From the NCBI GenBank assembly GCA_943329595.2, contig CALQEM020000172.1:1-7375 (forward strand): DNA of 7,375 nucleotides. Direction: 5' to 3'. Below the pieces are notes generated by a model, which made no database searches, was not told the DNA's origin, and was given only the letters and a program-made list of their open reading frames with translations. Both the position numbers and the translations under genes were made by a program. Positions 1 through 5,690 of this stretch are shown piece by piece. Origin of the DNA: CAIYMF01 sp943329595 (GTDB taxonomy: Bacteria > Actinomycetota > Actinomycetes > S36-B12 > CAIYMF01). Numbering within the stretch: the first letter of the stretch is position 1; every line of letters starts with the position of its first letter.

Positions 1-1
1 C

Positions 2-481
2 GCGTTCCCGGTGATTCGCGACCTCGTCACCGACGTGTCGTTCAACTACCAGAAGGCGCGCGAGGTGCCGTCGTTCACGCCGCCCGAGGGCCTCGAGCCC
101 GGCGACTACCGCATGACCCAGCTCGATGTCTCGCGCAGCCAGGAGTTCCGCAAGTGCATTGAGTGCTTCCTGTGCCAAAACACCTGCCACGCGATTCGTG
201 ACCACGAGGAGAACAAGACCAACTTCGCCGGTCCGCGCTACCTCATGCGGGTTGCCGAGCTCGACATGCACCCCCTCGACACGGTCGACCGCAAGGAAAT
301 GGCCCAGGACGACCTCGGTCTCGGCTACTGCAATATCACCAAGTGCTGCACCGAGGTGTGCCCCGAGCACATCAAGATCACCGACAACGCACTCATTCCC
401 CTCAAGGAGCGCGTCGCCGACGTCAAGTACGACCCGGTCCGCTGGCTCGGCAGCAAGATTCGTCGCCGTCCTGGCCTGTAG
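2..481 (+). CDS. sdhB: Succinate dehydrogenase / fumarate reductase iron-sulfur subunit, 3' part
   Basis: This is the C-terminal 159 residues of an SdhB protein; the start and the N-terminal [2Fe-2S] ferredoxin domain lie beyond the left edge. The subunit carries electrons from the flavoprotein SdhA through its iron-sulfur clusters to the membrane quinone, at the inner face of the membrane. Two cysteine motifs are visible: C52-x2-C55-x2-C58-x3-C62, then C110, C115, C116 and C120-P. By analogy with E. coli SdhB, C52, C55, C58 and C120 would hold the [4Fe-4S] cluster, and C62, C110 and C116 the [3Fe-4S] cluster. C62 is followed by His instead of the usual Pro, and C115 is an extra cysteine. The wording around these motifs (CIECFLCQNTCH, GPRYLMRVAELDMHPLD, CCTEVCPEHIKITDNALIP) resembles mycobacterial Rv0247c, the SdhB of the Sdh1 type. 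The sdhA and sdhC genes are expected upstream. The frame is open to the edge, so the Val codon at 11 is internal. Confidence 0.95.
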   Translation, partial: AFPVIRDLVTDVSFNYQKAREVPSFTPPEGLEPGDYRMTQLDVSRSQEFRKCIECFLCQNTCHAIRDHEENKTNFAGPRYLMRVAELDMHPLDTVDRKEMAQDDLGLGYCNITKCCTEVCPEHIKITDNALIPLKERVADVKYDPVRWLGSKIRRRPGL

Positions 482-483
482 GG

Positions 484-507
484 CGGCGCGTGGTCGCTGG
501 CGCGCCG
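484..507 (+). terminator. Weak hairpin after sdhB, possible terminator
   Basis: Three bases after the sdhB stop, CGGCGCG (484-490) pairs with CGCGCCG (501-507) around a 10-base loop. There is no following T-run, so it is not a classical intrinsic terminator. In DNA this GC-rich a 7-bp stem may also arise by chance. It would mark the end of the sdh operon transcript, but the downstream carboxypeptidase gene on the same strand could equally be read through. Confidence 0.25.
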
Positions 508-559
508 ACCCTCACACGACCCGCCCGACGACCTTCACGTGTTCCTGCGCGAGGTCGCC

Positions 560-567
560 AGGGGCGG
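560..567 (+). promoter_or_regulatory. Ribosome binding site of the carboxypeptidase gene
   Basis: The purine-rich AGGGGCGG ends 8 bases before the ATG at 576 and is the only Shine-Dalgarno-like stretch nearby. It supports ATG 576 as the start, ahead of a second in-frame ATG at 585. No clear -10/-35 promoter could be picked out in the 94 bases after sdhB (482-575). Confidence 0.5.
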
Positions 568-575
568 AAAGTACC

Positions 576-1979
576 ATGGTGTCAATGTCCCTGAACGCAC
601 TCGTGGTCCGAGCCAGCGTCCCCCTCGTGGGGGCGCTTCTCATGGTCGGCCTCGCCACCCCGTCGGCCGCTGCCGAGTCGCTTCCGGGGCCACCCGCACG
701 CAGTGGACAGCCCCCCATCGGGGGAGCCCGACTCACGGGCACCTCCGTTGAGTTCGAGCCTCAGGGAGCCAGTTTCAACGGCCCCGACATGACTGCTGCC
801 TCCTGGGTGCTGGTTGATGCCGACACATGCGAGGTGCTGGCCGCCAAGGCACCGCACGACCGCTATCGGCCAGCATCCACGCTGAAGACCCTCACTGCCA
901 TCACTCTCATGGGGCGGCTCAAGCCCACCGACACCTACACCGCCACCAAGGCCGACTCCACCACCGACGGCGCCGCGGTGGGGCTCGCGCCCGGGGAAAA
1001 GTACACGATCGATCAACTGTGGCACGCGCTGCTCCTGCCGTCGGCCAACGATGCTGCGATCGCCCTGGCCAACGCCAACGGCGGCATCGACGCGACAGTG
1101 GCGCAGATGAATGCCCGAGCCATCCGGCTGCAGGCCTTCGACACGGTGGCCAAGTCGCCCAGCGGGCTCGACCATGACGGACAGTGGACCTCCGCCTACG
1201 ACATGGCCCTCATCGCCCGGGCGGCGATCCACATCCCTGAGTTCATCGCGGTGTCCCAGACCACCATGTACAAGTTTCCCGACGTCGAGCCGGTCGACGG
1301 CAAGCGGCGGACACACACCATCTACGGAGAAAACCGCCTGCTCAACCACGGCTATCCCGGCGTTATCGCGGGCAAGACAGGCTTTACCACTGAGGCGAAG
1401 CGCACCTTTTGGGTGGCCGCCAAGCGTGGCGACCGCACGCTCATCGCCACCATGTTTCGCATCGAAGACACGACTGAGAACGCCTCCATTGCCCTCTTGA
1501 ACTGGGGGTTTGATCACGCCGACGAGCTCACCCCCATCGGCCGGTTGGTGAAACCGCTGACCAACGACAAGCTCAGCGCCGTGCCCGCCTCCACGACCAA
1601 CGAGGTAGCACTGGCCAGCGAGCTTGCACTGGCGACCCCCACCCCCACCTCCACTGCGCCCGCAACATCTCCCCAGGCCGTTGTCGTCGACAGTGACACC
1701 ACCTCACCGTGGAACACGCTTGTTGGCCTGCTGGTGCTTCTAGCCGGCGCTGTGGGTGCCCTGCGGCTTCGTGCAGTGCGGCGTCAGCGTCGCGCCGCGA
1801 CCGAGCGCGCGCGCCGCCGAGCCGAGGCCCGTGAGAGCGGAGTGCGACCCCGCCGCGAAACGAGGCCTACGGCGTTAGTCCCGCCGGCTCCGAGCGACCG
1901 TGAGCGCCGCCCCCGTCAACTCATAGTTCGCGATCACCGACCACGATCCGTCGACACCCTGCTCGGAGAGGGTGAATGA
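576..1979 (+). CDS. D-alanyl-D-alanine carboxypeptidase (penicillin-binding protein, peptidase family S11), membrane-anchored
   Basis: This 467-residue protein should remove the terminal D-Ala from peptidoglycan pentapeptides outside the cell and bind beta-lactams. All three serine-peptidase motifs are present: S101-T-L-K104 with the nucleophile Ser101 and general base Lys104, S156-A-N158, and K267-T-G269. A signal peptide covers about residues 1-33: Arg12, a hydrophobic core at 15-27, and an Ala-rich cleavage site before Glu34. The catalytic domain spans about 70-315. No PBP5-type beta domain follows; instead there is a Thr/Pro/Ala/Ser-rich linker (about 336-378), a transmembrane helix (about 380-397) and an Arg-rich tail (398-467) predicted to be cytoplasmic. 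This one-helix C-terminal anchor resembles mycobacterial DacB1. The open frame extends back to 126, but 126-575 overlaps sdhB or lacks a start with a ribosome site. The last 34 codons overlap the convergent 2H gene. The family is certain; the exact physiological substrate is inferred. Confidence 0.93.
   Translation: MVSMSLNALVVRASVPLVGALLMVGLATPSAAAESLPGPPARSGQPPIGGARLTGTSVEFEPQGASFNGPDMTAASWVLVDADTCEVLAAKAPHDRYRPASTLKTLTAITLMGRLKPTDTYTATKADSTTDGAAVGLAPGEKYTIDQLWHALLLPSANDAAIALANANGGIDATVAQMNARAIRLQAFDTVAKSPSGLDHDGQWTSAYDMALIARAAIHIPEFIAVSQTTMYKFPDVEPVDGKRRTHTIYGENRLLNHGYPGVIAGKTGFTTEAKRTFWVAAKRGDRTLIATMFRIEDTTENASIALLNWGFDHADELTPIGRLVKPLTNDKLSAVPASTTNEVALASELALATPTPTSTAPATSPQAVVVDSDTTSPWNTLVGLLVLLAGAVGALRLRAVRRQRRAATERARRRAEARESGVRPRRETRPTALVPPAPSDRERRPRQLIVRDHRPRSVDTLLGEGE
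1875..1979. other. Convergent coding overlap, carboxypeptidase gene and 2H phosphoesterase gene
   Basis: The + strand carboxypeptidase ends at 1979 (TGA) and the - strand 2H gene ends at 1875-1877 (TAA read on the - strand), so 105 bases code on both strands. The overlap encodes the last 34 residues of the Arg-rich carboxypeptidase tail. On the other strand it encodes the last beta strand of the 2H fold (residues around 152-172) plus a 13-residue tail. No hairpin terminator is evident here, so transcripts from the two sides should overlap as antisense RNAs. Confidence 0.8.
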
Positions 1980-2432
1980 GTCGGCCCGGAATCGCGCGCT
2001 GAAGCCGTCGAGATCGTCGTAGGCGGCGTTGAGGATGTCATCCGACACGTCATGCGCGACGGTCACGTGCGGGTGGTACGGAAAAGGGCGACGCCGCAGC
2101 AGCACTCCCGATCGCACGGCGCGCTCGACCTGCTCACAACCGCTGATGCCCTCGACAACGGCCACGAACACCACCGGTGACACGGGCCTGAAGGTGGCGG
2201 TGCCCCGCAGTCTGACCTCGAACGGTGAACACTCGGCCGCCGCCTGGTCGAGGTGTGCCAGCACGCGGTCGAGGTTCACACGCGGCACCACCGTGGGCGC
2301 CAGCACGGTGATGTGCGGTGACACCCGAGGGGCCACCGGATCGTCGAAGCGCGCTCGCGCCTCGGTCAGCTGGGCGTTCCACGGCTCGGGCACCTCGATG
2401 GCGACCCCCACCACGCGCGACCCGAGCAGCAT
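1875..2432 (-). CDS. 2'-5' RNA ligase family protein (2H phosphoesterase, LigT/ThpR-like)
   Basis: This 185-residue protein has the two H-x-T motifs that define 2H phosphoesterases: H40-I-T42 (context VSPHITVLAP) and H122-V-T124 (context YHPHVTVAH). They are 82 residues apart, as expected for the two halves of the fold. Family members open or form 2',3'-cyclic or 2'-5' phosphodiester bonds in RNA or small nucleotides; the substrate of this one cannot be told from sequence. The chosen ATG (2432-2430) lies 13 bases after the trpS stop, with no Shine-Dalgarno sequence, so translation is probably coupled to trpS. The same frame runs back to 2654, but that stretch lies inside trpS and encodes Arg/Trp/Pro-rich shadow sequence. 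A GTG at 2414 is a possible alternative start. The 3' end overlaps the convergent carboxypeptidase gene. Confidence 0.85.
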   Translation of the reverse strand: MLLGSRVVGVAIEVPEPWNAQLTEARARFDDPVAPRVSPHITVLAPTVVPRVNLDRVLAHLDQAAAECSPFEVRLRGTATFRPVSPVVFVAVVEGISGCEQVERAVRSGVLLRRRPFPYHPHVTVAHDVSDDILNAAYDDLDGFSARFRADSFTLSEQGVDGSWSVIANYELTGAALTVARSRRD

Positions 2433-2445
2433 CGGGGCTGCGGGG

Positions 2446-3456
2446 TCAGCCGCTGGCACGCACAAACCCGACGCGCTCGTACACCGAAGCCAGGGTGGGC
2501 GCAGCCATGGCCGCCGCACGCATTCCCCCCGCAGCAATGATCCGGTCGAGCTCGGCGACGTCGGAAAGCAACTCCGACACCCGCGCCTGAACCGGCTCAA
2601 CGAAGGCCACCACCGACTCGGCCACCGCCGCCTTGATTGGTCCGTAGCCACCACCCGAGAACGACTCGGCCACAGCCTGGGGAGTGCGCCCCGAAAGCGC
2701 CGCCTCGATGGCTAGTAGGTTGGCCAGACCCGGCTTGGCCGCGGCGTCGAACCGCACCTCGCCGTCGGAGTCGGTGACCGCCCGCTTGACCTTCTTCGTA
2801 ATCTCAGCAGGCGTATCGAGCAGAGACAGACAGCCAGCTGGCAACGACTTGCTCATCTTCGAGGTGGGGTCTTGCAGGTCGACGATCTTGGCGGTGTCCT
2901 TGACAATGAGCGCCGACGGAACGGTGAAGGTCTGGCCAAAACGCGCGTTGAAGCGGCCGGCGAGGTCGCGGCTGAGCTCGAGGTGCTGGCGCTGGTCCTC
3001 ACCCACGGGCACGGCCGCTGCCTGGTATAGCAGGATGTCGGCGGCCTGAAGGATGGGGTAGGTGAACAGTCCCACGGTGGCCCGGTCAGAGCCCTCCTTC
3101 TGTGACTTGTCCTTGAACTGGGTCATGCGCCCGGCCTCACCCATACCGGTGATGCAGGCGAGGGCCCAGGCGAGCTCAGCGTGCGCCGGCACCTGGCTCT
3201 GCACGAACAGGGTCGACCGCCCGACATCAACCCCGAGAGCCATCAGTTGGGCGTATGAGACGCGAGTGCGGTGGCGCAGCACGGCCGGGTCGTACTCGAC
3301 CGTGATGGCATGCAGGTCTACCACGCAGTAGACGCAGTCGTGGGTGTCCTGCAGGCTGACCCAGTTGCTGAGGGCACCGAGGAAGTTTCCGATATGAAAG
3401 GAGTCGCTCGTGGGCTGGATTCCGGAAAACACACGGGGCTTGGCGGCATCGCTCAT
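2446..3456 (-). CDS. trpS: Tryptophanyl-tRNA synthetase
   Basis: This 336-residue cytoplasmic class Ic synthetase charges tRNA-Trp with tryptophan using ATP. The HIGH-type signature is H21-I-G-N24 in the context SGIQPTSDSFHIGN, and the KMSKS loop is at 200-204 (PTSKMSKSLP). MTQFKDKSQ (111-119) and the GEDQRQHLEL segment (152-161) are typical of TrpS. Length matches the usual bacterial enzyme (about 330-340). The frame runs back to 3510, but family alignment favours ATG 3456, which gives MSDAAKPRVFSGIQPT. That ATG is 7 bases after the CNNM stop and has no Shine-Dalgarno sequence of its own. A four-codon minicistron bridges the two genes. The enzyme appears complete with no missing signature, so it is likely to be a functional copy; whether it is the only one is not known from this window. 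Confidence 0.97.
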   Translation of the reverse strand: MSDAAKPRVFSGIQPTSDSFHIGNFLGALSNWVSLQDTHDCVYCVVDLHAITVEYDPAVLRHRTRVSYAQLMALGVDVGRSTLFVQSQVPAHAELAWALACITGMGEAGRMTQFKDKSQKEGSDRATVGLFTYPILQAADILLYQAAAVPVGEDQRQHLELSRDLAGRFNARFGQTFTVPSALIVKDTAKIVDLQDPTSKMSKSLPAGCLSLLDTPAEITKKVKRAVTDSDGEVRFDAAAKPGLANLLAIEAALSGRTPQAVAESFSGGGYGPIKAAVAESVVAFVEPVQARVSELLSDVAELDRIIAAGGMRAAAMAAPTLASVYERVGFVRASG

Positions 3457-3467
3457 AATGGGCTCAT
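3453..3467 (-). other. Four-codon minicistron (Met-Ser-Pro-Leu) between the CNNM gene and trpS
   Basis: On the - strand, ATG AGC CCA TTA TGA lies between the two genes. Its ATG (3467-3465) overlaps the CNNM stop TGA (3466-3464) as ATGA. Its own TGA (3455-3453) overlaps the trpS ATG (3456-3454) as a second ATGA. ATGAGC therefore occurs twice, 11 bases apart. It may be chance, or it may let ribosomes that finish CNNM restart and be handed to trpS, which lacks a Shine-Dalgarno sequence. It contains no Trp codon, so it is not a tryptophan attenuator peptide. Confidence 0.3.
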
Positions 3468-4786
3468 TGTGGCAGGGCGGCGATGTCCGGCGCGTCGGGG
3501 TCAGGGTCAACAGAATCGATCGGTTCCACCCTCACCCGGCTGATACGTCGTCCGTCGAGTTCGAGCACACTGAGCCGCCGCCCGCCGAAGTCGACCATCG
3601 CCCCTACGGTGGGCAGCGATCCGCTTCGGGCCACGATGAAGCCCGCCACTGTCTCGTACGGGCCCTCGGGAAGGGCCAGGCCCACGGTCTCCTCGAAGTC
3701 CTCGAGGTTGAGCAGGCCGTCGATCTCGAACATGCTTCCGACCACACCCGAGTGGGCCCGCTCGAGGTCGTACTCATCGCGAATATCACCCACAAGTTCC
3801 TCGACGAGGTCCTCCATGGTGACGATGCCAGCAGTGCCGCCGTACTCGTCGAGCACCAGGGCGAGGTGATGCCCCTCGCGGCGCATTTCGGTGAGGGCCG
3901 GAATCAGTCTCTTGGTGCCAGGAAAGGCGTGAATCTCACGGACGAGCATCGACAGCGGTAGCTGGGCTGGGCGGGCAACTGACGAGGCGATGATGTCGCG
4001 CAGGTGCACGAAGCCGATGACCTGGTCGGCTGATCCCCTGATCACGGGGTAGCGCGTGTGGGGCAGCTCCAGCACGAGCTCGAGGGCGCGCTGCACCGAC
4101 AGCCCTCCGTCGAGGAAGTCCACCTCGGTGCGGGGCACCATCAACTCGCGCAGTTCACGGTCACCTGCGTCGAATACATCGTTGATCAGCTCCCGCTCCT
4201 CGGCCGTGAGCTCCTCGTGCGCGGCGACGATGCCGCGCAGTTCCTCGCCGCTGATGTTCTCCCGCGCACGCGAGTCGCGGATTCCCATCAGTCGCATCAC
4301 CGCGTTGGTCGACACCGATAGCAGCCAGATGATTGGGCGGAAGAGTGAGCTGATCAGGTCGATCGGGGCGGCCACCGCGAGCGACATGCCGTCGACGTTG
4401 CGCAGGGCGAGACGCTTGGGCACCAATTCACCGACCACCAGGGTGAAGTAGGCGATGAGCAGCGTGATCGCAAAGAACGCCACCGTGCCAGCCGTCAACT
4501 CCGACAGGCCCGCCGACGTGAGCCACGGAACGATCGACGGCGCGATCTCGGCAGCCCCATACGCCGCCGAGAGGAAGGTTGCCATCGTGATTCCCACCTG
4601 CACCGCGGCAAGCCAGCGGTTCGGCTGGGCAACGAGGTCGAGCAGTCGACGGCCACGCTTGCCCCGGTCGGCCAGACGCTGGGCCTGACTCTCGCGCAGT
4701 GCCACTAATGCGGTTTCAGCCGCCACAAAGAAGGCGCTGAAGAACGTGAAGACCACGATGACTGCGAGGCTCTTCCAGAGGTCCAC
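3464..4786 (-). CDS. CNNM/CBS/CorC-domain membrane protein (hemolysin-family divalent cation transporter)
   Basis: This 440-residue protein has the full three-part layout. A CNNM (DUF21) membrane domain covers about 1-195, with hydrophobic segments near 5-27, 58-80, 98-121 and 136-160 and the conserved FFVAAETALVAL (19-30) and VVGELVPKRLAL (117-128). A pair of CBS domains covers about 210-333, with MVPRTEVDFL (216-225) and DEYGGTAGIVTMEDL (313-327). A CorC/HlyC domain covers about 345-422. Characterised relatives export Mg2+ or Co2+, or support magnesium tolerance, and the CBS pair commonly binds ATP-Mg; the 'hemolysin' name is historical. The short Asp/Pro-rich tail is not conserved. The start is GTG at 4786-4784, with a G5 run (4795-4799) 8 bases upstream as a weak ribosome site. 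It heads the - strand group with trpS and the 2H gene. Transport direction and ion are inferred from the family. Confidence 0.92.
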   Translation of the reverse strand: MDLWKSLAVIVVFTFFSAFFVAAETALVALRESQAQRLADRGKRGRRLLDLVAQPNRWLAAVQVGITMATFLSAAYGAAEIAPSIVPWLTSAGLSELTAGTVAFFAITLLIAYFTLVVGELVPKRLALRNVDGMSLAVAAPIDLISSLFRPIIWLLSVSTNAVMRLMGIRDSRARENISGEELRGIVAAHEELTAEERELINDVFDAGDRELRELMVPRTEVDFLDGGLSVQRALELVLELPHTRYPVIRGSADQVIGFVHLRDIIASSVARPAQLPLSMLVREIHAFPGTKRLIPALTEMRREGHHLALVLDEYGGTAGIVTMEDLVEELVGDIRDEYDLERAHSGVVGSMFEIDGLLNLEDFEETVGLALPEGPYETVAGFIVARSGSLPTVGAMVDFGGRRLSVLELDGRRISRVRVEPIDSVDPDPDAPDIAALPQ

Positions 4787-4822
4787 CGCGATCAGCCCCC
4801 AGACACAGGTGTGAGGACAACG

Positions 4823-4846
4823 TGAGACGGTAAGAGCACCGTCTCA
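4823..4846 (-). terminator. Perfect 9-bp hairpin downstream of xthA, likely terminator
   Basis: On the + strand, TGAGACGGT (4823-4831) and ACCGTCTCA (4838-4846) are exact reverse complements around a 6-base loop (AAGAGC). On the - strand the hairpin begins 2 bases after the xthA stop (4851-4849), where a terminator for mdh-icd-xthA is expected. The bases that follow it (CGTTGTCC) contain no T-run, which is common for actinobacterial hairpin terminators. Only 36 bases separate it from the CNNM start codon. Confidence 0.6.
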
Positions 4847-4848
4847 GG

Positions 4849-5679
4849 CTACCGTGGTAGCTCGAAGCGCGTGGTGAGCGGAGCATGGTCGCTCCAGCGC
4901 TCGGCATACGTGGGGGCCTTGCCTACGACGGCCGACGACGCGAAGGCCGCGAGGGCGGGCGAGGCGAGGGTGTAATCGATGCGCCACCCGCCGTCGGTGT
5001 CGAAGCCCCTGCCGCGCCACGACCACCAGGTGTACGGCCCGGGACCCGGACCGCCGAGCGCGCGGCCAAGGTCGACCAGGCCCATCGCCGCCCAGCGGTC
5101 GAGGTGCACACGCTCCTCGGGTAGGAAGCCCGAGTTGGTGCGGTTGCCCTTCCAGTTCTTGATGTCGACCTCGTGGTGGGCAATGTTGAGGTCGCCCGAG
5201 ATCAGCACGTGCGAGCCGCGGCGCTTCGCCCGGCGCAGCAGCGCTGCGATTCGCGAATCCATCTCGACCAGGAAGCCCTGCTTCTCAACCTGCTTGGGCG
5301 ATCCGACCTCACCGGAGTGCACGTACACCGAGACGACAGTGACCACCCCGAAGGGACTCGGCACATCAACCTCAACCCATCGGCCCTGCTCGTCGAAGTC
5401 AGCGTGACCGAGGCCGATGCGCACCGCCGACTGCGCTTCGCGAGACAGCACGGCCACACCGGAGCGGCCGAGAGTTGCAGCTGGGCTGTGCGACAGATTC
5501 AGTGACTCGAGCCCCGAGTCAGCAATGGCCTCGTGCAGCTGCTCGTGGGTCGCACGCACCTCCTGCAGGCAGATGACGTCGGCGCCCGACGCTGCAAGCC
5601 ACCCGACTCCCCCGCGGCGCTCAGCGGCCCGGATGCCATTGACGTTCGCCGTAACGACAGACCAGGTCCGACCACTCAT
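4849..5679 (-). CDS. xthA: Exodeoxyribonuclease III / AP endonuclease
   Basis: This 276-residue cytoplasmic enzyme of the EEP (endonuclease/exonuclease/phosphatase) fold should cut DNA 5' of abasic sites and degrade 3' ends in base-excision repair, using Mg2+. The catalytic residues align with E. coli ExoIII. Asn12 sits in ANVNGIR, Glu40 in CLQE binds metal, and Tyr119 is in VYVHSG. Asp163 and Asn165 are in SGDLNIAHHEVDIKN, Asp235 is in WRIDY, and the Asp264-His265 pair is in SDHAPL. Length is close to the usual 260-275. The ATG at 5679-5677 opens directly on the conserved first strand (WSVVTANVNGIR). It is 11 bases after the icd stop without a Shine-Dalgarno sequence, which suggests coupling to icd. 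A 9-bp hairpin follows the stop codon. Nothing is missing from the active site. Confidence 0.96.
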   Translation of the reverse strand: MSGRTWSVVTANVNGIRAAERRGGVGWLAASGADVICLQEVRATHEQLHEAIADSGLESLNLSHSPAATLGRSGVAVLSREAQSAVRIGLGHADFDEQGRWVEVDVPSPFGVVTVVSVYVHSGEVGSPKQVEKQGFLVEMDSRIAALLRRAKRRGSHVLISGDLNIAHHEVDIKNWKGNRTNSGFLPEERVHLDRWAAMGLVDLGRALGGPGPGPYTWWSWRGRGFDTDGGWRIDYTLASPALAAFASSAVVGKAPTYAERWSDHAPLTTRFELPR

Positions 5680-5690
5680 GGCGCGACCGG

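Noticed and set aside
499..506. Eight-base palindrome GGCGCGCC after sdhB
   Set aside because: It is a simple GC-rich restriction-site-like palindrome, likely by chance, and partly forms one arm of the weak hairpin already listed.
126..575. In-frame 5' extension of the carboxypeptidase frame
   Set aside because: It overlaps sdhB, encodes Ser/Arg/Thr-rich shadow sequence, and would bury the clear signal peptide that begins after ATG 576.
582..1517. Long - strand open frame of 311 codons antisense to the carboxypeptidase gene
   Set aside because: The + strand has all three S11 catalytic motifs in order. The antisense translation is Gly/Val/Arg-rich without recognisable domains, a typical shadow in GC-rich DNA.
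2433..2654. N-terminal extension of the 2H frame into trpS
   Set aside because: The encoded stretch is Arg/Trp/Pro-rich with no similarity to the family, while the trpS frame there is conserved.
3410..3961. + strand open frame of 183 codons opposite trpS and the CNNM gene
   Set aside because: It spans the boundary of two well-supported - strand genes and shows no domain or ribosome site.
4803..4812. Small palindrome ACAC-AG-GTGT upstream of the CNNM start, considered as an operator
   Set aside because: Four-base arms are expected by chance and no second copy is seen in the window.
4827..4832. TACCGT on the - strand, considered as a -10 box for the CNNM gene
   Set aside because: It fits TAnnnT but has no TTGACA-like -35 at 16-18 bases and lies inside the hairpin stem.
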